A stretch of 64,000 nt of DNA from Bradyrhizobium sp. RD5-C2 (GCF_019972155.1 NZ_BOVL01000017.1:22719-86718); one strand, 5' to 3'. Counted from the first letter of the stretch, positions 8,279 to 16,414 are shown. Notes: generated by a model from the letters alone, not told the origin. Made by a program: numbers and translations.

Positions 8279-9369
8279 GCGTTGAAAGCATCCGCATCCC
8301 GGCACGACAAGAGGAGCGTGCGGTGGACGCGCCGGTGTGGCAAGTTCGGGTCGGCACGCGGCTGTCGCGCGTCGCTGCCGTGGCCGGCATCGCGCTGGTC
8401 GTGGTGCTTGCCGCGCTGCCCGCGTTCGCCTCGCGCAATCTGATCCAGGATCTGATCTTCGTCTTCACCATGCTGACGCTGGCGCAACTCTGGAACGTGC
8501 TGGCCGGGTGGGGCGGGCTGGTGTCGGTCGGGCAGCAGGCGTTTGTCGGGCTCGGCGCCTATGCGCTGTTTGCCGCCATCGTGATGGCCGGGCTCGATCC
8601 CGTTGCAGCGATCCCGCTGGCCGGGCTGTTCGCGGCGCTGGTCGCGGCGGTGCTCGGCCCGCTGCTGTTCCGGCTGGAGGGGCCGTATTTCGCGATCGGC
8701 AGCTGGGTTGCCGCCGAAGCGCTGCGGCTGATCTGCGCCCAGTTCAAGTCGCTCGGCGGCGGCACCGGGATGTCGATCTCGCCGAGCGAACTGTCACAGA
8801 TGTTCGGGCTGAAGGCGGTGCAGGCACTGCTCGGATTGCGTCCGGCGGCCGCGCGCGACGTGCTGGTCTACTGGCTGGCGCTGCTGCTCGCCGTGCTGGT
8901 CACGCTCGGCATCTACGCCTTCATCCGCTCGCGCCATGGCCTCGCGCTGGCGGCAAGCCGCGACAACGCGGCCGCGGCGCGCAGCGTCGGCGTGCGCACC
9001 GCGCGGATTCGCCATCTGCTGTGGATCGCGGTCGCCTTCGCCACCGGCATGGTCGGCGCGGTGGTCTATTTGCAGAAGGCGCGCATCTCGCCTGACGCCG
9101 CCTTCAGCGTCACTGACTGGACCGCCTATGTGATCTTCATCGTCGTGATCGGCGGGGTGCGCACCATTGAGGGCCCGATGGTCGGCGTGCTGCTGCTATG
9201 GGGGCTCGTCACCTATCTCGCCCAGTATGGCAGCCTGTATCTCGTCGTGCTCGGCACGCTCGCCATCCTGATCATGCTGTTCATGCCGAGGGGCGTGTGG
9301 GGTGCCGCGGCGCGGCGCTGGCAGGTGCAGCTGTTCCCGACACAGCGATGGCTCGGCCGCAGTCGGTAG
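8275..9369 (+). CDS. Liv-type ABC transporter permease (LivM-like)
   Basis: The 364-residue membrane protein is the second permease half. A 45-residue hydrophilic N-terminus precedes about ten hydrophobic segments. The family hallmarks are NVLAGWGGLVSVGQQAFVGL and the loop SRDNAAAARSVGV (cytoplasmic coupling region). The C-terminus, FMPRGVWGAAARRW, matches LivM proteins. It starts by a 4-bp overlap and is the last gene of the importer. A short palindromic repeat 29 bp downstream, facing a convergent gene, is the likely end of the transcript. Confidence 0.9.
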   Translation: MSVESIRIPARQEERAVDAPVWQVRVGTRLSRVAAVAGIALVVVLAALPAFASRNLIQDLIFVFTMLTLAQLWNVLAGWGGLVSVGQQAFVGLGAYALFAAIVMAGLDPVAAIPLAGLFAALVAAVLGPLLFRLEGPYFAIGSWVAAEALRLICAQFKSLGGGTGMSISPSELSQMFGLKAVQALLGLRPAAARDVLVYWLALLLAVLVTLGIYAFIRSRHGLALAASRDNAAAARSVGVRTARIRHLLWIAVAFATGMVGAVVYLQKARISPDAAFSVTDWTAYVIFIVVIGGVRTIEGPMVGVLLLWGLVTYLAQYGSLYLVVLGTLAILIMLFMPRGVWGAAARRWQVQLFPTQRWLGRSR

Positions 9370-9397
9370 CTCCGGCTGCGCGATCCCACGTCCTCAA

Positions 9398-9445
9398 CCC
9401 GTCACCCTGAGGAGCGCGCCCTTGCGCGCGTCTTAGGATGACGGG
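9398..9445. repeat. Palindromic intergenic repeat between convergent genes
   Basis: The 48-bp near-perfect hairpin runs CCCGTCACCCTGAGGAG to TCTTAGGATGACGGG, with a central GCGCGCCCTTGCGCGC stem. It lies between the ends of two convergent genes (livM-like and SnoaL-like) and could act as a bidirectional terminator, although there is no T tract. The right-hand palindrome of the repeat at 18861-18964 uses the same CCTGAGGA...GGATGACG ends, so it belongs to a dispersed family. Confidence 0.65.
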
Positions 9446-9520
9446 ATTGACGGCGACGCGTCGTCTTTGGATTTCGCCAGGGCGACGTCGGACTTTTATC
9501 TCGCTATCGCCTGTGGAGCC

Positions 9521-9985
9521 TCAGAACATCGTGTTGCTGTTCGCCGGATTTTCCGGCACCGGCTGCACCACGTCCCAATGCTCGACGATCTTGCCGTCCT
9601 CGAGCTTGAAGATGTCGACGATCGCATTGCCGCGGGTGCCGGGCTCGCGCACCGCGTGGACGTGCAGGATCACGTAGTCGCCGTCGACGAACGAGCGCTT
9701 GATCTCGCTGTGCGAGTTCGGAAACTTCTCGCGCAGGAAGCCGATGAACTTGCGGAAGCCTTCGGGGCCATCGGCCGCGCCGGGATTGTGCTGCACATAG
9801 CGGTTGCCGACATAGGCGAGCGCCGCGTCGGCATCCTTCTGGTTCAGCCCCTTCTCGTAGAAGGCCAGCACCGCCTTGCGGTTGGCTTCCTGCTGCGCGT
9901 CGCTGGTGGCGGCCATCGCGGTGGACGACGCGAGCGCGAGCAAGAGAGCGGCGGCGGCTGTCCGCGGCCGGAGGATGGTCTTCAT
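9521..9985 (-). CDS. Secreted SnoaL-like (NTF2-fold) protein
   Basis: The 154-residue protein begins with a clear Sec signal peptide (KTILRPRTAAAALLLALASS, cleavage probably after AMAA). The rest matches the SnoaL-like polyketide-cyclase / NTF2 fold: AVLAFYEKGLNQKDADAALAY, then YVQHNPG, EGFRKFIGFLREKFPN and a C-terminal IVDIFKLEDGKIVEHWDVVQ. Members bind small hydrophobic ligands, and most have no known reaction. The ribosome site GGGAG precedes the ATG. It is a single gene, convergent with the importer operon, and its substrate is unknown. Confidence 0.85.
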   Translation of the reverse strand: MKTILRPRTAAAALLLALASSTAMAATSDAQQEANRKAVLAFYEKGLNQKDADAALAYVGNRYVQHNPGAADGPEGFRKFIGFLREKFPNSHSEIKRSFVDGDYVILHVHAVREPGTRGNAIVDIFKLEDGKIVEHWDVVQPVPENPANSNTMF

Positions 9986-10105
9986 CTTGGAACTCCCGAG
10001 GCTGATGGCGCGCGACCTGCGCGGTGCATGGCGCTCTCTACAGCCTCCATGCCGTCCCCGGAAGAACGCACCCCCGGCTCACATGGTCACCGGAAGATAC
10101 CTGCC

Positions 10106-11026
10106 TCACGCCGCCTTCACTGCCGCCCCATGCGCGTGCTTGTCGATGGCGTCGATGATCTGCGGCCACATCGGGATCGGCAATGCGTGCCCCATGCCCT
10201 CGACCATCAGGAGCTTTGCACCGGGGATCGAGACTGCGGTGTCCTTGCCGCCTTCGGGATGCACCAGCGGATCGACGGTGCCGTGGATCACCAGCGTCGG
10301 CGCCCTGACGCTGCGCAGCCGCTCCTTGCGGCTGCCGGAGGCGAGGATGGCGCGCAGCTGGCGGCCGACGCCCTCCGGATTGAGACCGCGCTCAAAGGTG
10401 CGCCGCGCGCGCTCGGGGTCGAGCGCCTCATCTTCAGGGAACGAGCCGTTGCGCAGCACCTTCCAGGTCTGGCCGAAGCGCACGAAGTACTCCTCCTTGC
10501 TCTTCGGCGGCGGCGCCATCAGCACCGCGGTCGCCTCGCGGGTCGGCCCCGGCACCTTCGGATTGCCGGTGGTCGACATGATCGAGGTCAGCGAGCGAAC
10601 ACGCTCGGGGAAGGTGATTGCAACCTCCTGCGCGATCATGCCCCCCATCGAAGCGCCGACCAGATGCGCGGTGCGGATGCCGAGCGTATCCATCAAGCCG
10701 ATGGTGTCGCGCGCCATGTCGGCCAGCCGGTAGGGCGCTGCGACCGGGATCTTCAGGAAGCGCAGCTTGAGCAGCTCAAGCGCGGTCAGCCGCTTGCCGC
10801 CGCTCATTCGGGAGGATTTGCCGATATCCCTGTTGTCGAACCGGATCACGCGAAACCCGCGCGCCGCGAGCTGGCGGCAGAACTCGTCGTCCCAATGGAT
10901 CATCTGGGCGCCGAGGCCCATGATCAGGAGCAGCGGCTCGGCGTTCGCATCGCCAAAAACCTCGTAGCAGATGTCGATGCCATTGGCGTGGGCGAGCTGC
11001 GGTGGCTGATGGGCGAGCGTGGTCAC
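10106..11026 (-). CDS. Alpha/beta-fold hydrolase
   Basis: The 306-residue cytosolic alpha/beta hydrolase has its nucleophile elbow at GASMGG (Ser126). The likely acid is in HGTVDPLVHPEG and the histidine in EGMGHALP near the C-terminus. The oxyanion region LIMGLGAQMIHWDDEFCRQL, followed by FDNRDIGKSS, is typical of proteins annotated as esterases or proline-iminopeptidase-like hydrolases. It is divergent from the PHA synthase genes and shares a 181-bp intergenic region with them. A role in PHA or ester turnover is possible from position only; no substrate can be assigned. Confidence 0.87.
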   Translation of the reverse strand: MTTLAHQPPQLAHANGIDICYEVFGDANAEPLLLIMGLGAQMIHWDDEFCRQLAARGFRVIRFDNRDIGKSSRMSGGKRLTALELLKLRFLKIPVAAPYRLADMARDTIGLMDTLGIRTAHLVGASMGGMIAQEVAITFPERVRSLTSIMSTTGNPKVPGPTREATAVLMAPPPKSKEEYFVRFGQTWKVLRNGSFPEDEALDPERARRTFERGLNPEGVGRQLRAILASGSRKERLRSVRAPTLVIHGTVDPLVHPEGGKDTAVSIPGAKLLMVEGMGHALPIPMWPQIIDAIDKHAHGAAVKAA

Positions 11027-11207
11027 GGGCGTCCTCTCCTGGATTCGCGGTCAGGAACCTCCATGCTGCCACGGATTGACGCAGCGCAGAAGAGCGCCGA
11101 TGTCGCCGGGCGCGCCGCGCAGTTGACCGATCAGCGGCAACAGTGTCGTATGGCACAAACAAACGGAAGCGCAGCAAGCGCTCGGAATTGGTGTGGAGGA
11201 GCGCCGC

Positions 11208-11591
11208 ATGGCCGACAAGGGCAACGACCCTGCCGTGATCTGGCAGACGATGATTGGCGAGATGGAGAAGGGGTTCAACTCCTTCGGCAGTCAGTTGATG
11301 ACCTCGCCTGAATTCTCGAAGGTGATGAATCAGGCCGGCAGCGCTGCGGCGGGTGCGCAGAAGCAGCTCGGCGAGCTGATGGAGAAATATCTGCTGGCGA
11401 TGAACCTGCCGAGCCGGGCCCAGCTCGTCGGCATGGCCGAGCGTTTGCAGTCGATGGAGACCCAGCTCAACGAGATCAAGACGCTGCTGCAGCAGGTGCA
11501 TCACAATTCGCTGGCACCGGATGACGGCCATGGCGCAACGCCGCGGCCGCCGCGCACCAGGCGCCCGCCATCGGAGGGAGACAGCAAATGA
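11208..11591 (+). CDS. Small PhaE/PhaR-like subunit of PHA synthase
   Basis: The protein has 127 residues. The C-terminal half contains LLAMNLPSRAQLVGMAERLQ followed by an amphipathic heptad-like stretch. The LPSR...L...L pattern is shared by the C-terminal ends of PhaE (class III) and PhaR (class IV) PHA synthase subunits. It is much shorter than PhaE (about 350 residues) and has a low-complexity, Ala/Gln-rich middle. The ATG at 11208 follows GGAGGA; an in-frame GTG lies upstream at 11193. Its stop overlaps the phaC start (ATGA), so the two are translationally coupled. I infer that it is the required partner or activator of the downstream synthase. Confidence 0.75.
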   Translation: MADKGNDPAVIWQTMIGEMEKGFNSFGSQLMTSPEFSKVMNQAGSAAAGAQKQLGELMEKYLLAMNLPSRAQLVGMAERLQSMETQLNEIKTLLQQVHHNSLAPDDGHGATPRPPRTRRPPSEGDSK

Positions 11592-12670
11592 ATGCTCCCA
11601 CCGGGTTAGATTTCGCCTCGATTTCCGAGCGGGTCCAGTCCGAGGTGCAGCGCGCGATCCAGCGCAGCATCAAGGGCGTCGAGTATTTCTCGAGCTCCGG
11701 CCCCGAGCTCGGCTCGACGCCGAAGGACGTGCTGTATTCGCGCGGCACCATGAACCTCTATCACTACCGGCCGCAGTCCGACGAAGTCTATCGCGTGCCG
11801 GTCCTGATCGTGATGGCGACCACCAACCGCGGCTACATCCTCGATCTGGTGCCGGGGCAGAGCTTCATCGAGTTCCTGCTGAAGCGCGGCTTCGACGTCT
11901 ACATGCTGGACTGGACCGCGCCGAAGCCCGAGGAGAAATCGCTGCGGATGGAGGACTACGTCCTCGACTTCATCCCGGAATCGGTCCGCCGGGTGCAGCA
12001 GGATTCCGGCGAGAAGGACGTCTCCGTGATCGGCTATTGCTTCGGCGGCGTGCTGTCGCTGCTCTATGGCTCGATCTTCAGCGACGGGCCGATGAAGAAT
12101 TTGATCTGCTTCACCACGCCGATCGATTTCCGCGAGATGAAGCTGTTCTCGAATTTCGCCGACCGCCGCTATTTCGACGTCGACCGCCTGATCGACAGCA
12201 CCGGCAACATGCCGCCCGAACTGATCCTGCAATCGTTCGACATGCTGCGGCCGGCCGCGCGCGTCGTCGGCCAGATCCAGCTCTGGGACAACATCTGGAA
12301 CGACGAGTTCGTCAAGTCGTACCGGATGTTCGACCGTTGGGCGACCGACACGCTGCCGCTGGCCGGCGAATATTTCCGCGCCATCACCAAGGACCTGATG
12401 TGGGCCAACAAGCTCTACAACGACACCATGACGGTCGGCGGCCGCGCGGCGAAGCTTGCCGACATCAAGGTGCCGATCCTGCACGCGGTCGCCGAGCACG
12501 ACCACATCGTGCCGTATGACGCGGCAAAGCACCTGATCACCAAGATCGGCTCCGAGGACAAGGAGGAGGTGATGCTGAAAGGCGGTCACGTCTCGCTGGT
12601 CGCCGGCGCCAATGCAATCAAGCGGCTGTGGCCGAAACTGGACACCTGGTTGAGCAAGAGATCGACATGA
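11588..12670 (+). CDS. phaC: Class III poly(3-hydroxyalkanoate) synthase, PhaC subunit
   Basis: The 360-residue protein polymerises (R)-3-hydroxyacyl-CoA on the granule surface. Length and layout fit class III PhaC (about 355 residues) rather than class I (about 590). The modified lipase box is GYCFGG with nucleophile Cys151. The other catalytic residues fall at about Asp304 (AEHDHIVP) and His333 (GGHVSL), with almost the same spacing as in the Allochromatium enzyme. It overlaps the small PhaE/PhaR-like gene upstream and the acetyltransferase gene downstream, each by 4 bp. A phasin gene follows 800 bp later, confirming a PHA locus. The usual phaA/phaB genes are not adjacent. Confidence 0.92.
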   Translation: MNAPTGLDFASISERVQSEVQRAIQRSIKGVEYFSSSGPELGSTPKDVLYSRGTMNLYHYRPQSDEVYRVPVLIVMATTNRGYILDLVPGQSFIEFLLKRGFDVYMLDWTAPKPEEKSLRMEDYVLDFIPESVRRVQQDSGEKDVSVIGYCFGGVLSLLYGSIFSDGPMKNLICFTTPIDFREMKLFSNFADRRYFDVDRLIDSTGNMPPELILQSFDMLRPAARVVGQIQLWDNIWNDEFVKSYRMFDRWATDTLPLAGEYFRAITKDLMWANKLYNDTMTVGGRAAKLADIKVPILHAVAEHDHIVPYDAAKHLITKIGSEDKEEVMLKGGHVSLVAGANAIKRLWPKLDTWLSKRST

Positions 12671-13263
12671 CCGAGCAACGTTCCTATCCGCGCCACGTCA
12701 AGACCGAGGCGGGCGACATCGAGTTCCGGCTGATGAAGCGGGCCGACGAGGCCGCGGTGCTGGCCTTCGCGCAGAAACTGCCGACGCATGATCTGCTGTT
12801 CCTGCCGCGCAACATCAGCCAGCCGAAGGTGTTGTCGGCCTGGATCAACGAGATCGAGCGCGGCGACATCACGAGCCTGCTTGCGGTCAAGGACGGCAGA
12901 GTGGTCGGCTGCGGCACCTTGGTGCGCGATCCGCATTCCTGGTCGCCGCATGTCGGCGAGATCCGGATGGTGGTGTCGCTCGACGTGCGCGGGCAGGGGG
13001 TCGGCCGGGCGCTGTCGCAGGAGACGTTCGCTATTGCCCTTGGCGCCGGGCTGGAGAAGTTCTCGGTGCAGATGACAGTCGATCAGCGGGCGGCGATCGC
13101 GCTGTTCGAAAGCCTCGGCTTCAAGGCGGAGGCCCTGCTGCGCGACCATGTCCGCGACGTCGAGGGCAAGGCCCACGATATCGTCGTGCTCGGGCATAAT
13201 GTGGCGCAAGTCCGGGCGCAGATGGAGGCCTACGGCGTCTCCGAGGCGGTTGGCGGTAATTAG
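12667..13263 (+). CDS. GNAT-family N-acetyltransferase
   Basis: The 198-residue protein has the GNAT fold. The acetyl-CoA binding loop is visible as VRGQGVGRALS (about residues 114-124), with the V-type beta bulge before it (IRMVVSLD), and FESLGFKAEA closes the domain. It starts inside the phaC stop (ATGA overlap), so it is translated with the PHA synthase. A protein-modifying or amine-acetylating function for PHA metabolism is unproven. It might modify granule proteins or be a hitch-hiker. The acceptor cannot be read from the sequence. Confidence 0.85.
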   Translation: MTEQRSYPRHVKTEAGDIEFRLMKRADEAAVLAFAQKLPTHDLLFLPRNISQPKVLSAWINEIERGDITSLLAVKDGRVVGCGTLVRDPHSWSPHVGEIRMVVSLDVRGQGVGRALSQETFAIALGAGLEKFSVQMTVDQRAAIALFESLGFKAEALLRDHVRDVEGKAHDIVVLGHNVAQVRAQMEAYGVSEAVGGN

Positions 13264-13331
13264 AAACCGGTATCCGCCGGTTTGTTAGGCAATCTGCCGG
13301 ATATTCATCTCGTTCACGCGCTCGTGATACC

Positions 13332-13376
13332 GCGCTGCAACATTGATGTTGCGGCGCACCATGGATTGTGACACAA
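13332..13376. promoter_or_regulatory. Two palindromes upstream of the phasin gene (candidate PhaR or other operators)
   Basis: GCAACAT-TG-ATGTTGC (13337-13352) is a perfect 7+7 inverted repeat that extends outward to 12-bp arms with one mismatch (13332-13357). A second perfect palindrome, TTGTG-A-CACAA, lies at 13366-13376. Both are in the 181-bp gap before the phasin gene. Phasin genes are typically repressed by PhaR, whose known sites are short TGC/GCA-rich inverted repeats, so a PhaR operator is a reasonable reading of the first palindrome. The second is unassigned. Confidence 0.5.
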
Positions 13377-13444
13377 CAGCCTTGCCCCGGGCCAAACCGG
13401 ACGGGGTGAGCCCATAGCTCAAACCTGAGGATGGAGAGACCCCA

Positions 13445-13921
13445 ATGACCACCGAAACCAATTCCGTGCTGAACAGCGTCAAGGAAGCGTTCGCGCCCGT
13501 CACCGAGGCGTTCACCAAGCTCCAGAACATGGAAGTTCCGGAAGCCGCCCGTGAGTTCGTGAAGAAGCAGGCCGAGGCCGCCAAGACCCGCGCCGCCGAC
13601 GCGTATGCCGGCTCCGAGAAGGTGACCAACGTGATCGAGACCGCCGTTGCCGGTTCGGTGACCGAAGCCGCCAAGATCAGCCGCAACATCCAGCAGGCGC
13701 TCTACCAGGACGCCGAGGCGTTCTTCGCCGGCATCGACAAGCTCGCTTCCGCCAAGTCGCTGAGCGAAGCTGCCCAGATCCAGTCGGACATGGTCCGTGC
13801 GCGTGGCGAACTGTTCGTCTCGCGGGCGAAGGCGACCACCGAGTATCTCGGCAAGCTCGTCACCGACGGTGCGAAGACCGCGCAGGACAACTTCTCGAAG
13901 GTCTACAGCAAGACCGCCTGA
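13445..13921 (+). CDS. Phasin (PHA granule-associated protein)
   Basis: The 158-residue, almost entirely helical, Ala/Lys/Glu-rich protein is of the alphaproteobacterial phasin family. It has coiled-coil-like heptads through the middle and the characteristic ends SVKEAFAPVTEAFTKLQNME and DGAKTAQDNFSKVYSKTA. Phasins coat polyhydroxyalkanoate granules and control their size and number. The ribosome site is AGGATGGAGAG upstream of the ATG at 13445. It is monocistronic: two palindromes precede it and a strong intrinsic terminator follows 30 bp after the stop, an arrangement that fits high, regulated expression. It lies near the class III PHA synthase. Confidence 0.93.
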   Translation: MTTETNSVLNSVKEAFAPVTEAFTKLQNMEVPEAAREFVKKQAEAAKTRAADAYAGSEKVTNVIETAVAGSVTEAAKISRNIQQALYQDAEAFFAGIDKLASAKSLSEAAQIQSDMVRARGELFVSRAKATTEYLGKLVTDGAKTAQDNFSKVYSKTA

Positions 13922-13950
13922 TCGCGCTTGCACTGACCACTGCCCTTTTC

Positions 13951-13982
13951 GAAGGCCCGCCATTTTGCGGGCCTTCTTTTTT
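13951..13982 (+). terminator. Rho-independent terminator of the phasin gene
   Basis: The stem GAAGGCCCGC (13951-13960) and GCGGGCCTTC (13967-13976) is a perfect 10-bp match around the loop CATTTT. It is followed directly by six T residues. This is the clearest intrinsic terminator in the window, 30 bp after the phasin stop codon. Confidence 0.95.
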
Positions 13983-14020
13983 GCCGACGCTTCTCATAGA
14001 TCGTTGACGTTGCGCCTGCT

Positions 14021-14103
14021 GTCATTGCGAGGAGCGGTAGCGACGAAGCAATCCACGCCTCCACGTGCGGTGGCATGGATTGCTTCGCTTCGCTCGCAAT
14101 GAC
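14021..14103. repeat. Dispersed palindromic repeat, family A (copy 1)
   Basis: The 83-bp inverted-repeat element runs GTCATTGCGAGGAGCG...GAAGCAATCCA and back as TGGATTGCTTC...CGCTCGCAATGAC. Three more copies lie at 25937-26018, 46938-47057 and 49464-49547, differing mostly in the central loop. This copy is in the gap between the phasin terminator and the DUF445 gene. Such elements are common in Bradyrhizobium genomes (recall, not searched). Confidence 0.9.
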
Positions 14104-14142
14104 GGTTACATTGCCGCCAATGCGAGAACCACTTCGATCCCC

Positions 14143-15426
14143 ATGACCCTTCCCGCCGCCCTCATCGCAATGCCCGTCGATGCCGAACGCGCCGCCGAGC
14201 TGCGGCGCGTGAAGTGGCTGGCGACCGGCGTGCTGGCGGCCACCCTCGTCATCTTCGTCGCAGCGAAGGCGCTGCTCCCGGTGCATCCCGCTTTCGGCTT
14301 CATCGCGGCATTTGCCGAGGCCGCGACCATCGGCGGGCTCGCCGATTGGTATGCCGTCGTTGCCCTGTTCAAGCGGCCGCTGGGGCTGCCGATCCCGCAC
14401 ACTGCGATCATCCAGAGCAACCAGGAACGGATCGCCGAGAAGCTCGGCGAGTTCATCGAGAACAATTTTCTGGAATCCGGCCCGGTCGAGGCCAAGCTGC
14501 GCGAGATCGATTTCGGCAGCTTCATCGCCGATTGGCTGCGCGACCGCAAACGTTCGGAGGATCTCGCCCGCTTCGTGCTGCGGATGCTGCCCGAAGCGTT
14601 TGCGGCGACCGAGAGCTCGGGCCTGATGCAGTTCATCAGCCGCCGCGTCACGACCCAGGTGCTCTCGATCGACCTCGCGCCGCTAGCGGCCGGCGCGCTG
14701 CGCGGCTTCGTGCAGGAGGGCAAGCATGGCGGCCTGCTCGACGACCTGCTGCGCGTGCTGCACCAGACGCTGACGCAGCAGGAGACCATGGCCGTGATCC
14801 GCGACAAGGTCCGCGCGGAGATGCCGACGCTCTTGAGGCTCTATCGCGCCGACAAGTTCGTGGTGAATCGGATCATCGCCTCCGCCACGAAATTCTTCGA
14901 GGAGGTGCGCAACGATCCGCAGCATCCGTTCCGCGGCGAGTTCGACCGCATGCTGCTGTCGTTCGTCGATCGGCTCGGCAGCGACAAGGCATTCGCCGAT
15001 CGCATCGACGGTCTCAAGCGCGATCTGATGGCGCGGCCGGAGCTCGCCAATCTCGGGCGCACGATCTGGGCCAACGTCAAGGATTTCATCGAGCGCAGCG
15101 CCTCGGGTGAATCGCAGGTGCTGCAGCATCAGCTGGCACGGATGTTCGTCGAGGCCGGCGACGCGCTCGACGGCGACGCCGAGCTGCGCGCTGAAATCAA
15201 CCAGGGCCTGGTCGCGATCCTGCGCTCGGTCGTTGCCGAACAGAAGAGCGGTGTCTCGACCTTCATCGCCGACCAGATGAAGAGCTGGGACATGGAGCAA
15301 TTGATCGCGTTGATCGAGGTCAATGTAGGCAAGGACCTGCAATACATCCGCTTCAACGGCTCGTTGATCGGCGGGCTTGCGGGTTTGGCACTCTACACGC
15401 TGGAATATGTGCTGCGGCTGCTGTGA
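14143..15426 (+). CDS. DUF445 (YjiN-like) membrane-associated protein
   Basis: The 427-residue protein is of the DUF445 family, whose function is unknown. A membrane segment lies at about residues 24-44 (WLATGVLAATLVIFVAAKAL). Next comes the family signature IGGLADWYAVVALFKRPLGL with IPHTAIIQSNQERIAEKLGE, followed by a long helical soluble part. A final hydrophobic segment (SLIGGLAGLALYTLEYVLRL) probably returns to the membrane. The ATG at 14143 was chosen because an upstream in-frame start lies inside a palindromic repeat. The gene stands alone. Confidence 0.85.
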   Translation: MTLPAALIAMPVDAERAAELRRVKWLATGVLAATLVIFVAAKALLPVHPAFGFIAAFAEAATIGGLADWYAVVALFKRPLGLPIPHTAIIQSNQERIAEKLGEFIENNFLESGPVEAKLREIDFGSFIADWLRDRKRSEDLARFVLRMLPEAFAATESSGLMQFISRRVTTQVLSIDLAPLAAGALRGFVQEGKHGGLLDDLLRVLHQTLTQQETMAVIRDKVRAEMPTLLRLYRADKFVVNRIIASATKFFEEVRNDPQHPFRGEFDRMLLSFVDRLGSDKAFADRIDGLKRDLMARPELANLGRTIWANVKDFIERSASGESQVLQHQLARMFVEAGDALDGDAELRAEINQGLVAILRSVVAEQKSGVSTFIADQMKSWDMEQLIALIEVNVGKDLQYIRFNGSLIGGLAGLALYTLEYVLRLL

Positions 15427-15440
15427 CCGATTGGGCACGG

Positions 15441-15542
15441 AGGTCACTTAAGTTGTGGCAAGTGTGACCTGGGCCGCTTGCACCAAAGTGATCGGTTCCC
15501 TAGCTTTTCAAGGTTGATTGTTGCGTCGCGGAACGATTCCGC
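15441..15542. promoter_or_regulatory. Inverted repeats in the DUF445-esterase gap
   Basis: AGGTCAC (15441-15447) and GTGACCT (15464-15470) are perfect 7-bp arms 16 bp apart. GCGGAA-CGA-TTCCGC (15528-15542) is a second perfect 6+6 palindrome. They lie in the 204-bp gap upstream of the esterase gene. The first could be a weak terminator hairpin for the preceding gene; the second resembles an operator. No regulator is adjacent. Confidence 0.35.
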
Positions 15543-15630
15543 CGGGTTTGCGTCAATCCTGTTGACCCATTTCCGTTGATTCCATTGCCGGCCGCCGAGA
15601 CGTCAGGGGCCGTGCCGAAGAGGAGTTGAA

Positions 15631-16401
15631 ATGTCCGTTGCTGCGCAGACGCTACGCCCGCCGTCCAGGACACTAATGTTCCTGGAAGGCCGCGCCATTC
15701 ACGAGCTCGGTGCCTTTCTTGGTGCATTGCCGCTGCTGAGCCTCGCGCCGCGCGGCGATGGGCATCCGGTGCTGGTGCTGCCCGGGCTGATTGCCTCCGA
15801 CATGTCCACGCGCCCGCTGCGCGACTTCCTCAAGAGCAAGGGCTACGCCGTTAGCGGTTGGCGCCAGGGCCGCAACCTCGGGCTGCGCGCCGGCGTGCAG
15901 GACGGGATGGTCGATCTGCTGCAGGAGATGAATGAGACCAGCGGCCGCAAGGTCTCGGTGGTCGGCTGGAGCCTCGGCGGCCTCTACGCGCGCCAGCTCG
16001 CCAAGATGATGCCGGAGCGCGTGCGCCAGGTGATCACCCTCGGCAGCCCGTTTGCAGCTGGCCCGAAGGCGACCAACGCCTGGCGCGTCTACGAGATGGC
16101 CAGCGGTCGCCGTGCCGACGAAGAGGATGCGCGCTTCGGCGGCTCGCTCGCCAGCGCGCCGCCCGTGCCGACCACCGCGATCTTCAGCCGCACCGACGGC
16201 GTCTGCGCCTGGCAAGGTTGCCGCGAGCAGGCCTCGTCGATGACCGACAGCATCGAGGTCGAGAGCAGCCATTGCGGCATGGGCCATCACCCGGCCGTGG
16301 TCTACGCGGTGGCCGATCGCCTCGCGCAGAAGGACGGCGAGTGGGCGCCGTTCGATCGTAGCGGCTGGCGCAGCCTGGTCTATCCGGATCCTAATCGCTG
16401 A
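15631..16401 (+). CDS. Alpha/beta hydrolase, lipase/esterase-like
   Basis: The 256-residue protein has a lipase-type core. The oxyanion segment is VLVLPGLIASDMSTRPLRDF, the nucleophile elbow GWSLGG (about residues 113-118), then MPERVRQVITLGSPF, the usual post-elbow stretch of triacylglycerol-lipase-like folds. Candidate acid and base are Asp in SRTDGVCAW and His in ESSHCGMGHHP. There is no signal peptide. AGGAG precedes the ATG. Its substrate is unknown. An acyl-ester or PHA-related role is possible from the neighbourhood only. Confidence 0.82.
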   Translation: MSVAAQTLRPPSRTLMFLEGRAIHELGAFLGALPLLSLAPRGDGHPVLVLPGLIASDMSTRPLRDFLKSKGYAVSGWRQGRNLGLRAGVQDGMVDLLQEMNETSGRKVSVVGWSLGGLYARQLAKMMPERVRQVITLGSPFAAGPKATNAWRVYEMASGRRADEEDARFGGSLASAPPVPTTAIFSRTDGVCAWQGCREQASSMTDSIEVESSHCGMGHHPAVVYAVADRLAQKDGEWAPFDRSGWRSLVYPDPNR

Positions 16402-16414
16402 CGCTTCTTTCTTG

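Noticed and set aside
9467..11311. 614-codon open frame on the + strand
   Set aside because: It runs antisense through the SnoaL-like and alpha/beta hydrolase genes and has no recognisable domain or ribosome site.
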